DNA of 55,033 bases, from the NCBI GenBank assembly GCA_903873475.1, contig CAIQON010000331.1, forward strand, positions 1-55,033, read 5' to 3'. Source of the stretch: an uncultured bacterium. Lineage in GTDB: Bacteria; Pseudomonadota; Gammaproteobacteria; Burkholderiales; CAIKXV01. Both the position numbers and the translations under genes were made by a program. Each line of letters opens with the position of its first letter. Position 1 is the first letter of the stretch. Under the pieces are notes generated by a model that worked only from the letters and a program-made list of their open reading frames with translations, made no database searches and was not told where the DNA came from. This document shows, in pieces, positions 7,812-17,312 of the stretch.

Positions 7812-7829
7812 TCATGATACGTCATGATC
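7812..7829. promoter_or_regulatory. Inverted repeat, probable toxin-antitoxin operator
   Basis: A perfect 7-bp inverted repeat (7812-7818 and 7823-7829) with a 4-base spacer lies 28 bases upstream of the antitoxin start, where a ribbon-helix-helix antitoxin would repress its own operon. It also lies upstream of the divergent tcuA gene, whose transcription could be affected. Confidence 0.5.
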
Positions 7830-7943
7830 CGCGATGCCAGCCTCGCGAAAACGGCGACGGTCGCCCGCACGACGCCCACTCCACCCCGATCCGCCCCGAA
7901 TTCGTTACCCTACGCGCTCGGAAAATCAGGGGGATACCCGGAT

Positions 7944-9368
7944 ATGGTCGATGTGCTCGTGATCGGCGGCGGCAACGCTGCCCTGTGCGCCGCCTTGATG
8001 GCGCGCGAAGCCGGTGCCAGCGTGCTGCTGCTCGAGGCCTCGCCGAAGGAATGGCGCGGCGGCAACTCGATCCACACGCGTAACCTGCGCTGCATGCACG
8101 ACGAGCCGCAGGACGTGCTGACCGAGGCCTACCCTGAAGAAGAGTACTGGCAGGACCTGCTGAAGGTCACCGGCGGCATCACCGACGAGAAGCTCGCCCG
8201 GCTGGCGATCCGCCACTCGTCGACCTGCCGGCCGTGGATGATCAAGCACGGCGTGCGCTTCCAGAATTCGCTGTCCGGCACCCTGCACCTGTCGCGCACC
8301 AACGCGTTCTTCCTGGGCGGCGGCAAGGCGCTGGTCAATGCCTACTTCCGCAGCGCGGAGAACCTGGGCGTGGAGATCCGCTACGACACCCCGGTCGACC
8401 GGCTGGAACTGGTCAATGGCGAGTTCCGCGCCGCTTATGTGGGTGACGAACGCATCGAGGCCAAGGCCTGCGTGATTTCCAATGGCGGCTTCGAATCGAA
8501 CCGCGAATGGCTGCGCGAGGCCTGGGGACAGCACGAAGGCGAGTGGGTGGCGGACAACTTCATCATCCGCGGCACCCGCTTCAACACCGGCGTGCTGCTC
8601 AAGCAGATGCTCGAAGCGGGCGCGGACAAGATCGGCGACCCGGCGCAGTGCCATGCGGTGGCGATCGATGCGCGCGCGCCGCTCTATGACGGCGGCATCT
8701 GCACCCGGGTCGACTGCGTGTCTCTGGGCATCGTCGTCAATCGCGATGGCCGGCGCTTCTATGACGAAGGCGAAGACTTCTGGCCCAAGCGCTATGCCAT
8801 CTGGGGCCGGCTGGTCGCCTTCCAGCCAAACCAGATCGCCTATTCGATCATCGATGCCAAGGCGGTCGGCCGCTTCATGCCGCCGGTGTTCCCCGGCGAG
8901 AAGGCGAACGACCTGCCGACACTGGCGCGCCAGCTCGGGATCGACCCCGACGACTTCATGAAGACCGTCGAGGCCTACAACGCCTCGTGCAAGGTCGGCA
9001 CCTTCGACCACGCAGTGCTGGACGACTGCCATACCGAAGGGCTGACGCCAGCCAAGACGCACTGGGCCCTGCCGCTCGACACGCCGCCGTTTTACGGCTA
9101 TGCGCTGCGCCCGGGCATAACGTTCACCTATCTGGGTGTGAAGATCGACGAGACGGCGGCCGTGCATTTCTCCGGCGTACCCAGCCGCAACCTGTTCGCC
9201 GCTGGCGAAGTCAGTGCCGGCAACGTGCTCGGCAAGGGCTATCTCGCCGGCATCGGCGTGACCATCGGCACCGCGTTCGGCCGCATCGCCGGCACCGCCG
9301 CGGCACGTGCCGCGCTCGCCCCCGTACAACCGAAGAACACCGAAGGAGCCCTGAGTGCCGCCGCCTGA
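7944..9368 (+). CDS. tcuA: FAD-dependent tricarballylate dehydrogenase-like protein (TcuA)
   Basis: The 474-aa flavoprotein belongs to the fumarate reductase/succinate dehydrogenase flavoprotein family. The dinucleotide-binding [10 protein letters not shown] is at about 8-17, and the C-terminal FAD segment [21 protein letters not shown] closes the site. Length and order match TcuA of Salmonella, which oxidises tricarballylate to cis-aconitate. The ATG at 7944 has GGGGGA upstream. tcuB follows with a 14-nt overlap. The TcuC importer and TcuR regulator are missing, so the substrate could be another tricarboxylate-like compound. Confidence 0.85.
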   Translation: MVDVLVIGGGNAALCAALMAREAGASVLLLEASPKEWRGGNSIHTRNLRCMHDEPQDVLTEAYPEEEYWQDLLKVTGGITDEKLARLAIRHSSTCRPWMIKHGVRFQNSLSGTLHLSRTNAFFLGGGKALVNAYFRSAENLGVEIRYDTPVDRLELVNGEFRAAYVGDERIEAKACVISNGGFESNREWLREAWGQHEGEWVADNFIIRGTRFNTGVLLKQMLEAGADKIGDPAQCHAVAIDARAPLYDGGICTRVDCVSLGIVVNRDGRRFYDEGEDFWPKRYAIWGRLVAFQPNQIAYSIIDAKAVGRFMPPVFPGEKANDLPTLARQLGIDPDDFMKTVEAYNASCKVGTFDHAVLDDCHTEGLTPAKTHWALPLDTPPFYGYALRPGITFTYLGVKIDETAAVHFSGVPSRNLFAAGEVSAGNVLGKGYLAGIGVTIGTAFGRIAGTAAARAALAPVQPKNTEGALSAAA

Positions 9369-10581
9369 GTCAGCCTCGACCACCCTTGACGCACTGACGC
9401 GCGAGGCCGCCCATCTCGGCGCCGGTGGCCAACCGGTCTCGCCATCGGCCGCGTTCAATGCGCTGCCGCTGACCGAGGCCGAAGGCGAGGTCGCTCGCCA
9501 GATGCAGATCTGCAACGCCTGCCGCTACTGCGAAGGCTCGTGTGCGGTGTTCCCGGCGATGACGCGGCGGCTCGAGTTCGGCAAGGCAGACGTGCACTAC
9601 CTGGCGAACCTGTGCCACAACTGCGGCGCCTGCCTGCACGCCTGCCAGTACGCGCCGCCGCACGAATTCGCGATCAACGTGCCGAAGGCCATGGCGGTCG
9701 TGCGCGGCCAGACCTATTCCGACTATGCGTTCCCGCAGGCACTGGGCGCGCTGTACCGGCACAACGGACTGCTGGTGTCGCTGGCGACAGCCGGCGGCCT
9801 CGCACTGTTCCTCGCGCTGGCCGTCGCGATGAAGGGCGGGCTGTGGCACGAGCCGCTGGCGGGCAACTTCTACGCGGTGTTCCCGCACAACCTGATGGTC
9901 ATCATGTTCGGCTCGGTGTTCGGCTTCGCGATGCTTGCGCTCGCCATCGGCGTCGCCCGCTTCTGGCGCAACGTGTCGCCGGGAGAGGTACCCGAGGGCG
10001 GCAACGCCCCGGCGGCAGCCGAGGCGGTGCACAACGCCCTGAAGCTGAAGTACCTCGACGGCGGACACGGCGAGGGTTGCCACAACGAAGACGACCGCTT
10101 CAACACCACGCGCCGCCTCTACCACCACTTCACCTTCTACGGCTTCATGCTCTGCTTCGCATCGACCAGCGTAGCGACGCTCTACCACTATGCGTTCGGC
10201 TGGCAGGCGCCGTACGGCTACACCAGCCTGCCGGTGATCCTCGGCACGGTGGGCGGCATAGGCCTGCTGATCGGTCCGGTCGGGCTGTGGCGACTGAAGA
10301 CGCAGCGGCATCCGATGCACGGCGACAGCGCCCAGAACCCGATGGACTACGGCTTCCTGGCGCTGCTGTTCCTGGTCAGCCTGACCGGCCTGCTGCTGAT
10401 GGTGCTGCGCGACACCGGCGCGATGGCACTGCTGCTGGCGGTGCACCTGGGCGTGGTGATGGCGCTGTTCGTCACCCTGCCCTACGGCAAGTTCGCGCAC
10501 GGCATCTTCCGCAGCGCGGCCCTGCTCAAATGGTCGATCGAGCGGCGCCTGCCGAGCCGGCTGCGTCTGGGCAGCGACTGA
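9355..10581 (+). CDS. tcuB: TcuB-like iron-sulfur/cytochrome membrane protein
   Basis: The 408-aa protein passes electrons from TcuA to the quinone pool. The N-terminal domain has two CxxCxxCxxxC clusters (Cys53/56/59/63 and 87/90/93/97) for 4Fe-4S centres. The rest is membrane-embedded, with about six hydrophobic segments and conserved histidines (the YHHF pair and others) consistent with haem ligation. The GTG start at 9355 has GAAGGAG upstream and lies inside the end of tcuA. Length is slightly above that of Salmonella TcuB. Confidence 0.85.
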   Translation: MPPPESASTTLDALTREAAHLGAGGQPVSPSAAFNALPLTEAEGEVARQMQICNACRYCEGSCAVFPAMTRRLEFGKADVHYLANLCHNCGACLHACQYAPPHEFAINVPKAMAVVRGQTYSDYAFPQALGALYRHNGLLVSLATAGGLALFLALAVAMKGGLWHEPLAGNFYAVFPHNLMVIMFGSVFGFAMLALAIGVARFWRNVSPGEVPEGGNAPAAAEAVHNALKLKYLDGGHGEGCHNEDDRFNTTRRLYHHFTFYGFMLCFASTSVATLYHYAFGWQAPYGYTSLPVILGTVGGIGLLIGPVGLWRLKTQRHPMHGDSAQNPMDYGFLALLFLVSLTGLLLMVLRDTGAMALLLAVHLGVVMALFVTLPYGKFAHGIFRSAALLKWSIERRLPSRLRLGSD

Positions 10582-10621
10582 GCGTGGCCAGACCGGCCTG
10601 CGGAAGCGAACGGGCATCGGC

Positions 10622-11968
10622 TTGAACGAATTCCCGACTGTCGCGGCGATGCGGGTGGTGCCGGTCGCCGGCCAGGACAGCATGCTGTTGAACCTGAGCG
10701 GCGCCCATGCGCCGGTGTTCATCCGCAACCTGGTCGTGCTCACCGACAGCGCCGGGCGCACCGGGGTCGGCGAAGTGCCCGGTGGCGAGTCGATCCGCCA
10801 GACGCTCGAACAGTCCGCCCTGCTGGTCCTGGGCCAACCGGTGAGCGACTTCGGCGCGGTGAAACGCGCGATCGAACAGCGCTTCGGCGCACTCGATGCC
10901 GGCGGCCGCGGCCGGCAGACCTTCGACCAGCGCGTTGCGATCCATGCGATGACCGCGGTCGAGTCGGCGCTGCTCGACCTGCTCGGCCAGCACCTCGGCC
11001 TGCCGGTCGCGCACCTGCTGGCGCAGCTTGCCGACGAACCGACGCCGCGTACCAGGGTGCAGGTGCTCGGCTACCTGTTCTACATCGGCGATCGGACGCG
11101 CAGCGACCTGCCGTACCGCGCGGGGCCTTCGTCCGCCGAGGCTGACGCCTGGCTCCACCTGCGCGACGAGCCGGCGCTGGATGCGCGCGCCGTGGTCGCG
11201 CTGGCCGAGGCCGCCCATGCCCGCTACGGCTTCGCCGACTTCAAGCTGAAGGGTGGCGTGCTGCGCGGCGAGGACGAGGTGGAGGCGGTGGTCGCACTGC
11301 ACGAACGATTCCCGCAGGCGCGCATCACGCTCGACCCGAACGGTGGCTGGCTGCTCGACGATGCGGTGCGGCTGATGCGCGACATGCACGGCGTGCTCGC
11401 CTATGCAGAAGATCCGTGCGGCGCGGAAGGCGGCTTCTCCGGGCGCGAGATCATGGCCGCGTTCCGCGCCGCCACCGGCCTGCCCACCGCGACCAACATG
11501 GTCGCCACCGACTGGCGCGAACTGCAGCATGCACTGACCCTGCGTGCGGTCGACATCCCGCTCGCCGATCCGCACTTCTGGACGATGCAGGGCGCGATGA
11601 AGGTCGCCTCCACCTGCCGCGATGCCGGGCTCACGTGGGGCTCGCATTCGAACAACCACTTCGACGTGTCGCTGGCCATGTTCACGCACGTGGCTGCCGC
11701 AGCACCGGGACGGGTGACCGCGATCGACACCCACTGGATCTGGCAGGACGGGCAGCGGCTCACGCGCGCGCCGCTACCGATCGTCGACGGATGCATCGAC
11801 GTACCCACCCGCCCCGGGCTGGGCGTGGACCTCGACTGGGCACAGGTCGACGCGGCGCATGCGCTCTACCGCGCGCAGGGCGGCGGTGCCCGCAACGACG
11901 CGATCGCGATGCAGGCGCTGATGCCCGGATGGACGTTCGACGCGAAGCGGCCGTGCATGGTGCGGTGA
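10622..11968 (+). CDS. gudD: Glucarate dehydratase
   Basis: The 448-aa enolase-superfamily enzyme converts D-glucarate (or L-idarate) to 5-keto-4-deoxyglucarate. The capping domain opens with [17 protein letters not shown] as in known GudD. The barrel carries the KxK base motif (Lys208/Lys210), metal ligands in DPNGGW and AEDP, and the second base in SHSNNHFD (His342). The TTG at 10622 gives the full family N-terminus; the first ATG (10649) would remove nine residues. It follows tcuB by 40 bases, perhaps in the same transcript. No glucarate transporter or kdgD is in view. Confidence 0.88.
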   Translation: MNEFPTVAAMRVVPVAGQDSMLLNLSGAHAPVFIRNLVVLTDSAGRTGVGEVPGGESIRQTLEQSALLVLGQPVSDFGAVKRAIEQRFGALDAGGRGRQTFDQRVAIHAMTAVESALLDLLGQHLGLPVAHLLAQLADEPTPRTRVQVLGYLFYIGDRTRSDLPYRAGPSSAEADAWLHLRDEPALDARAVVALAEAAHARYGFADFKLKGGVLRGEDEVEAVVALHERFPQARITLDPNGGWLLDDAVRLMRDMHGVLAYAEDPCGAEGGFSGREIMAAFRAATGLPTATNMVATDWRELQHALTLRAVDIPLADPHFWTMQGAMKVASTCRDAGLTWGSHSNNHFDVSLAMFTHVAAAAPGRVTAIDTHWIWQDGQRLTRAPLPIVDGCIDVPTRPGLGVDLDWAQVDAAHALYRAQGGGARNDAIAMQALMPGWTFDAKRPCMVR

Positions 11969-12044
11969 GGCCGGGAGGGCGGGCGGCGAGGGCGGGGTCA
12001 GGTCTTGAGTTTTGCATGTCCACCTTGCTCGTCTCTTCCAAAAA

Positions 12045-12064
12045 GAGGGCGCATGCGCCCCCTC
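12045..12064 (-). terminator. Rho-independent terminator for the leftward Bug gene
   Basis: A GC-rich palindrome (12047-12060, extended by flanking G/C pairs) immediately follows the Bug stop codon. On the minus strand it is followed by a run of T (complement of 12040-12044). It may also limit read-through from the convergent gudD. Confidence 0.7.
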
Positions 12065-13088
12065 AGTTCAACTCCAGCTTCATCTCCTTCGCCAGCCTGC
12101 GCCAGCGCTCGATGCCTTCCCGGATACGCTTCCCCAGCGCCTCGGGCGTGCCTGGGCTTGCTTCGAACCCGGACTGCTCCAGCCGTTCGCGCACTGCGGG
12201 CAGTGCGAGGATCTTCGCGATCTCGCCGTTCAACCGCATCACGATCGGCTGCGGCAGCTTCGCCGGCCCGAGGACGCCAACCCATTGCGACATGTCGAAG
12301 CCGGGCACGCCGGACTCGGCCAGGGTCGGCACCTCGGGCAGCGTCGATGAACGGCGTGCAGTGGTCACCGCCAGGATGCGCACCTTGCCGGCACGCGCCT
12401 GCGGGATGACGGTCGAGGCGCCGAGCATCGCCACCGGGATCTGTCCACCGACAAGGTCCGCGATCGCCGCACCACCGCCCTTGTAGGGCACGTGCACGAG
12501 GTCGATCTTCGCAAGGCTCTTCAGCAGTTCAGCCGTGAAATGCGCCGAGGTACCCATGCCGGGCGTGCCATAGGACAGCGTGCCGGGCTTCGCACGCGCG
12601 AGCGCGAACAATGCCTGCACGCTGGCGGCGGGTACCTGCGCCGACACCGCGATCACGAACGGCTGGGTGGCGACCAGGGTGATCGGCGCGAGGTCGTTCA
12701 CCGGGTCGAAGCCCAGCTTGCGGTAGGCGACCGGGAAGATGGTCAGGGAATCGGCCGTGGTGCCGAGCGTGTAGCCGTCGGGGATCGACTTCGACAGGAT
12801 CTCGAACGCGACCGAGCCGCCGGCGCCGGGCCGGTTGTCGACCAGCACGGTCTGGCCGAGCACGCCCGACAGGCGTTCGGCGATCAGCCTCGACACCAGG
12901 TCGTTCACGCCACCGGGAACCGAGGGCACGAGCAACCGGAGGGTACGCGCCGGCCAGGGCGCATCGGCGGCCCGTGCCGGCGCCGGCATCGCGCCACCGG
13001 CAATGGTCGTGGCCGCGGCCAGCAGCATGGCCAGCGCCACGCGGCGATCGCCGCCGGCCGGGATACGTGGGAAGGTCGGTGCACTCAT
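12063..13088 (-). CDS. TctC/Bug-family periplasmic solute receptor
   Basis: The 341-aa product has a signal peptide of about 41 residues ending in an APARA-type cleavage site, then LRLLVPSVPGG, VLVDNRPGAGG, HVPYKGGG and VPTLAESG, the ordered Bug signatures. It is a single gene converging on gudD and divergent from the isochorismatase-family gene, with no transporter membrane subunits nearby. The ligand is unknown; a carboxylate is usual. The same frame stays open upstream beyond this ATG, but signal-peptide placement and family length fix the start. Confidence 0.9.
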   Translation of the reverse strand: MSAPTFPRIPAGGDRRVALAMLLAAATTIAGGAMPAPARAADAPWPARTLRLLVPSVPGGVNDLVSRLIAERLSGVLGQTVLVDNRPGAGGSVAFEILSKSIPDGYTLGTTADSLTIFPVAYRKLGFDPVNDLAPITLVATQPFVIAVSAQVPAASVQALFALARAKPGTLSYGTPGMGTSAHFTAELLKSLAKIDLVHVPYKGGGAAIADLVGGQIPVAMLGASTVIPQARAGKVRILAVTTARRSSTLPEVPTLAESGVPGFDMSQWVGVLGPAKLPQPIVMRLNGEIAKILALPAVRERLEQSGFEASPGTPEALGKRIREGIERWRRLAKEMKLELN

Positions 13089-13220
13089 CGGAACGTTCTT
13101 TTCGGGCAGTGGCGCGGATGCATCGATGCTAGCGGATATCCGGGCGCGGCCACCGGGCGCCGCAGGCCGCGGGAATTTGCTACCGTTGTCGGCCCTGCAA
13201 CCTCCGCACCGGAGCACACG

Positions 13221-13967
13221 ATGTCCAAACCGATCTGGGACCCATTCCTCACCGAACGCGACCGCCAGGTATTCGAGGCGAGCGGCTATGGCGCCCTTCA
13301 GGGCTTCGGAAAGCGTCCTGCGATCCTGGTGATCGACGTCAACTACAACTTCTGCGGCGATCGTCCCGAGCCTATCCTCGAGTCGATCAAGCGCTGGCGC
13401 AATTCCTGCGGCACCGAGGCCTGGGAAGGCGTGGCCGCGATCAAGACGCTGATCGCGGCCGGCCGCGGCAAGGGGCTGCCCATCCTCTACACGACCGGCG
13501 TGCGCCGCGAAGACGACTGGGACGCCGGATCCTGGGCCTGGAAGAACAGCCGCTCGGCCGAGCGCGTACGCCCGGCCGGCGTGCAGGCCGACGGCAACAC
13601 GATCGTCCCCGAGATCGCGCCGGGCCCGGACGACCTGGTCGTCTACAAGCAGAAGCCCAGCGCCTTCCACGGCACCAACCTGCTGTCGTGGCTGATGCTG
13701 CTCGGGGCCGACAGCCTGATCGTCACCGGCACCACCACCAGCGGCTGCGTGCGCGCCACGGTGCTCGATGCGTTCTCGAACAACTTCCGCGTGTCGATCG
13801 TCGAGGAGGGCTGCTTCGACCGCGCGCAGGCGAGCCATGCGATCAACCTGTGCGACATGCATGCGAAGTACGCCGACGTGATCCGGCTGGACGAATCGCT
13901 GTCCTTCATCCAGTCGCTGCCAGCCGGGCTGTTCCCGAACCTGCCAGGAGCCGGTCGCAAGGGCTGA
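13221..13967 (+). CDS. Isochorismatase-family cysteine hydrolase
   Basis: The 248-aa enzyme has the family triad: Asp39 in LVIDVNYNF, a lysine in VYKQKPSAF (about 143-145) and Cys176 in TTTSGCVRAT, with the usual cis-peptide region before the cysteine. Close groups include N-carbamoylsarcosine and maleamate amidohydrolases, so amide hydrolysis in N-heterocycle or creatinine-type breakdown is likely, but the substrate cannot be fixed. It starts after a GGAG and is divergent from the Bug receptor gene across 132 bases that must hold both promoters. Confidence 0.85.
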   Translation: MSKPIWDPFLTERDRQVFEASGYGALQGFGKRPAILVIDVNYNFCGDRPEPILESIKRWRNSCGTEAWEGVAAIKTLIAAGRGKGLPILYTTGVRREDDWDAGSWAWKNSRSAERVRPAGVQADGNTIVPEIAPGPDDLVVYKQKPSAFHGTNLLSWLMLLGADSLIVTGTTTSGCVRATVLDAFSNNFRVSIVEEGCFDRAQASHAINLCDMHAKYADVIRLDESLSFIQSLPAGLFPNLPGAGRKG

Positions 13968-13983
13968 TGCCGGAAACCGCGCG

Positions 13984-14015
13984 GTGCCGGCGCAGGCGCC
14001 GCGCCTGCGCGGCAC
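13984..14015. terminator. Strong hairpin after the hydrolase gene
   Basis: A 13-bp stem with one bulged G (13984-13988 with 14011-14015, and 13990-13997 with 14003-14010) encloses a 5-base loop, 16 bases after the stop at 13967. No T run follows, so this is either a non-canonical transcription end or an mRNA 3' stabiliser. Confidence 0.45.
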
Positions 14016-14093
14016 GCGATGGACAGCCGGCCGGCGCGCGACCGACCCCGTCTTTGCGGCTACCCTGCGACGCCTTCCAGCCGCGTCGCACCG

Positions 14094-14660
14094 ATGCCCG
14101 CCGACCACATCGATTTCCTCGTGATGCAACCCGACTGCGAACAGCAGGTCATCCGCGACCTGCTGTTCGCGGTGATGGCGTTCAACACGCACAGCCTCAG
14201 TCCCGAGGCCGAACTGCAGGTGAGCTTCCCGCTGTTCGACGACCTCAAGGTGGCCGGGCGCGCCCGGCTCGGCGAGGCGACTACGGGTCCGGTGGTGCGG
14301 GTGAGCGGACCTGCGCGCAAGCTCGCGGTACTCGCCACGCGCCATGAAGTGGTCACTCACCTGCGCGCGGGCCGCGCGTTCACGATGGAACGCGACCAGG
14401 CGGTGGTGGACGCCGGCCGGCATGAGCGATTCGGCCTGATCGACCGCGCGCACGCCTCGCTGATCGCCGAAGGCCCGGTGATCGCCCGCCCGCTGCCGGT
14501 GACCGGCCAGCCGCGGCTCGCCGAAATGGCCGGCGCGCTGGGTGCGGTGGTCGAAAGCGAGGCGATCTTCGTGCAGCGTACCGAGCTGGCGGTGGCTCAG
14601 TCCGGCCTGATCGACCCGCTCGGCTTCTCCTGGAGCAGTACCGTACCGGTCAAGGGCTGA
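14094..14660 (+). CDS. Unknown 188-aa protein, weakly Cas6f/Csy4-like
   Basis: I do not recognise this confidently. The opening (DHIDF, then PD at about residue 13), the LQVSFPLFDD segment, RARLGE, and a C-terminal GFSWSSTVPV segment recall, in the same order, the start, VSFP box, RLGE box and end of type I-F CRISPR endoribonuclease Cas6f (Csy4), whose length of about 187 aa also fits. The expected catalytic histidine near residue 29 and the arginine-rich RNA-binding helix are not apparent. No CRISPR repeat or other cas gene is present. If the resemblance is real, this is an orphan, probably non-cleaving relative. The gene stands alone between opposite-facing neighbours. Confidence 0.55.
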   Translation: MPADHIDFLVMQPDCEQQVIRDLLFAVMAFNTHSLSPEAELQVSFPLFDDLKVAGRARLGEATTGPVVRVSGPARKLAVLATRHEVVTHLRAGRAFTMERDQAVVDAGRHERFGLIDRAHASLIAEGPVIARPLPVTGQPRLAEMAGALGAVVESEAIFVQRTELAVAQSGLIDPLGFSWSSTVPVKG

Positions 14661-14746
14661 CCGGATCGACGCAGGGCGAGCGGCGGACGAAGGACGCTAC
14701 GGGCAGAGGCTGCAGGTGCCGCGCGCAGCACGGGCGGCAGCAGGCC

Positions 14747-15712
14747 TCATTCCGCCTTGATGCCGGCCTTGCGGACCACCGCGTCCCAGCGCTGGAGTTC
14801 CGCGTCGAGGAAGCGGCCGAACTCGACCGGTGAGGTCACCAGCAGGTCGAGTCCCTGCTGGGTGAACCGATCGAGGAACGCCGGGGCCCGCAGCGCACGA
14901 CTGGTATCCCGGGCAATCACATCGACTACCGGGCGCGGCGTACCTGCCGGCACGACCATCCCGTACCAGGTGAGGTACTCGAATTTCGGCAGGCCTGATT
15001 CGGCCACCGTCGGCACGTCGGGCGCCAGGGGCGAACGCTTCAGGCTGGTCACCCCCAGAACGCGCAGCCGGCCGCCCTTGATGTGCGGCAGCACGCTCGC
15101 CATGTTGGTGAGCAGCACCTGCGCCTCGCCCGACAGCAGCGCGTTGGTCGCGAGGCCGGCACTCTTGTACGGCAGGTGCAGCAGCTCGATGCCACCGGCG
15201 ATGCGGAACAGTTCCGAGCCGAGATGGGTGGCGCTGCCCGGGCCGGCGGAACCGTAGGCCAGTCGGCCCGGCTGCGCCTTGGCCAGCGCGATCAGTTCCC
15301 GCGCCGAGGCTGCAGGCACCGACACATGCACGGCCAGCGCGCTGGGCTGGCTCGCGAGCAGCGTCACCGGCGCGAAGTCGCGCCGCAGGTCGTAGGGCAA
15401 CTCCTTGTACAGCGCAGGCGAGATCGCCAGCGAGGAACTCGACACGAGCAGCGTATGGCCATCGGGCAAGGCCTTGGCCGCGATGGCGGTACCGACGACG
15501 CTGCCTGCCCCGGGCCGGTTGTCGACGACGATGGACTGGCCCCAGGCGTCACCCAGCGCGGCCGCGGCGATGCGCGCGACGATATCGCTGCCCCCGCCCG
15601 GCGCCAGGGGGACGATCATGCGGACGGGACGGGCGGGAAAGGTGGCGGCCGCTGCCGTGGCACCAGTGGCGGCTGCGAGCATGGCCGCGACGATCAGGTA
15701 CTTCCCGCGCAT
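14747..15712 (-). CDS. TctC/Bug-family periplasmic solute receptor
   Basis: The 321-aa product has a signal peptide of about 26 residues, then VRMIVPLAPGGGSD, IVVDNRPGAGS, HLPYKSAG and VPTVAESG. I chose the ATG at 15712, which has AGGAG upstream; a start at 15739 would only lengthen the signal sequence. This third Bug receptor of the window is monocistronic, convergent with the 188-aa gene and divergent from the exported protein at 15879. The ligand is unknown. Confidence 0.9.
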   Translation of the reverse strand: MRGKYLIVAAMLAAATGATAAAATFPARPVRMIVPLAPGGGSDIVARIAAAALGDAWGQSIVVDNRPGAGSVVGTAIAAKALPDGHTLLVSSSSLAISPALYKELPYDLRRDFAPVTLLASQPSALAVHVSVPAASARELIALAKAQPGRLAYGSAGPGSATHLGSELFRIAGGIELLHLPYKSAGLATNALLSGEAQVLLTNMASVLPHIKGGRLRVLGVTSLKRSPLAPDVPTVAESGLPKFEYLTWYGMVVPAGTPRPVVDVIARDTSRALRAPAFLDRFTQQGLDLLVTSPVEFGRFLDAELQRWDAVVRKAGIKAE

Positions 15713-15878
15713 TCCGTCTCTCCTGCATCTGCGTCGCAACGGGAAGACCGCAGCGTGGCAGGCACGGTAAGACAGTCAGGTTTCCGTTTCGTGACAGTAC
15801 GCCGGGAACTGCGACCGGCGAAGGCCGCCACTGGGTCCCCGATCCTGTAATCTGGCTGCTGATCGAGGAGCATATCCG

Positions 15879-17264
15879 ATGCGAACCGCCAAGCGCCTGT
15901 CCTTGCGCAGCCATCCGAATCCGCCCGCTTCCGCCTCCGCGTCGGAAACCGAGCCCGCAACCGAGGCCCGGGGCAGACCCCGCGCGCTGCCCCTGCTCGC
16001 GGCCGCCACGGCAGCCGCTCTGTATGGCGGCATCGCACCCGCAACGCTTGCACAGACGAACCAGCAGAAGGTCACGCCACCAGTGGCGGTGTACTGGGTG
16101 AGCGCGGAGACCCGCGGCGGGATGGCCGGCATTCCCGGCCTGCCAGGCGGCGCGGCCGGTGCACTGGGTGGCCTGTTCGGCGGCGGCGCTGCGTCCAGCC
16201 CGCAGGGCGGACGCTCGATGCTGCTGCAACTGGGTTCGGCCCGCAGCGCCGCTGGCGAGCCGTCCGCCTCGCACGAGATCCCGCCCGGCATGAACATGGG
16301 CCCCTCGCTGCCGCTGCTCACGCCGCGCAAGGCGCCACCCGAGCCGCGCGAGGAGACCGACAACACCCCGCCGCGCGAGTTCGAGAAACCGAAGGGCCGA
16401 ATGCTGATCTACTGGGGCTGCGGTGACACCGCGCGCAGCGGCCAGCCGATCGTGATCGACTTCGCGACGCTCGCCACGGGACAGGTGCCGAAGTTCCCGA
16501 CGGTGCGCATCGCCAGCGTACGCGGCCCTTCGTTCGGCCGCAGCCGCACCTATGGGGAATGGCCGAACACCGAGACGCGTACTCAGGTGCCGGCGGATTC
16601 ATGGCTGCGCGGCGAGCACCTGGTCAGGGGGAACTATTCGCCCGACATCAGGTTCAGCGTCGGTGAACGCACCGACTTCATGGCGGCCCCAGCGTTCCAG
16701 CCGTTGATGCGTACCGCGGGCGGTGGCCTGTCGGTGCAGTGGCTGGCGATCCCGAACGCCACCGGCTACGCGCTTACCGCGATGGGCGCCAACGCCCAGC
16801 AGGACATGGTGATCTGGTCTTCGAGCGAGATCGCCGACATGGGCTGGAGCCTGAACGACTGGCTGCCGCCAGTAGAGGTCGCACGGCTGATCAAGGAGCG
16901 AATCGTGCTGCCGCCGTCGACAACCGAATGTACCGTGCCGGCCGAGGTCGTGCGCGAGGCTGGCACGTCGATGCTGAACTTCGTCGGCTATGGCGACGAA
17001 CTGAACGTGGTGCATCCGCCCCGGCCGACCGATCCGCGCGTGACCTGGGAGCAGCAGTATGCGGTCAAGGTACGCCAGCGCACCACAGGCATGCTGATGC
17101 TGGCCGAGGGCGAAGCCAGCGGCCGACCCGGCGCGCGCGGGCGGCAGGCGGCGCCAGATGCCGGCGATGCCGGCCAGGCCCAGCGCGCGCCTACGGCACC
17201 TACCGTCACAGATGTGATCAAGGAGGGCGTGGGCGGCGTGCTGCGCGGACTGTTCGGCCGATAG
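15879..17264 (+). CDS. Exported protein of unknown function
   Basis: The 461-aa product has a long charged N-terminus, then a hydrophobic core at about 37-55 ending in an ATLAQ cleavage-like site. A flexible Gly/Pro/Ala region follows (about 78-160). A more ordered region begins with MLIYWGCGD and includes FATLATGQVP, SVQWLAIPNATGYAL (reminiscent of a fibronectin-like strand) and LNFVGYGDELN. The C-terminus ends in a glycine-rich amphipathic VGGVLRGLFGR. Start: ATG preceded by GAGGAG. It appears to be a periplasmic or surface protein. I know no function for the family, and the neighbours give no clue. Confidence 0.65.
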   Translation: MRTAKRLSLRSHPNPPASASASETEPATEARGRPRALPLLAAATAAALYGGIAPATLAQTNQQKVTPPVAVYWVSAETRGGMAGIPGLPGGAAGALGGLFGGGAASSPQGGRSMLLQLGSARSAAGEPSASHEIPPGMNMGPSLPLLTPRKAPPEPREETDNTPPREFEKPKGRMLIYWGCGDTARSGQPIVIDFATLATGQVPKFPTVRIASVRGPSFGRSRTYGEWPNTETRTQVPADSWLRGEHLVRGNYSPDIRFSVGERTDFMAAPAFQPLMRTAGGGLSVQWLAIPNATGYALTAMGANAQQDMVIWSSSEIADMGWSLNDWLPPVEVARLIKERIVLPPSTTECTVPAEVVREAGTSMLNFVGYGDELNVVHPPRPTDPRVTWEQQYAVKVRQRTTGMLMLAEGEASGRPGARGRQAAPDAGDAGQAQRAPTAPTVTDVIKEGVGGVLRGLFGR

Positions 17265-17312
17265 CGCGCCACTGCGGTGGCCGCTGCGCGGATGCGGGCC
17301 CGCGTCGCCCGG

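Noticed and set aside
12063-14453. A 796-codon minus-strand frame suggesting a larger protein fused to the Bug receptor
   Set aside because: The extra part is antisense to the hydrolase and 188-aa genes and has no domain. The receptor's signal peptide at 13088 fixes the real start.
13968-14746. A CRISPR array beside the Cas6f-like gene
   Set aside because: No repeated units with regular spacing are present on either side.
17265-17312. A bidirectional terminator between the exported-protein gene and waaA
   Set aside because: Only a 5-bp stem (17269-17273 with 17278-17282) with no T run is present.
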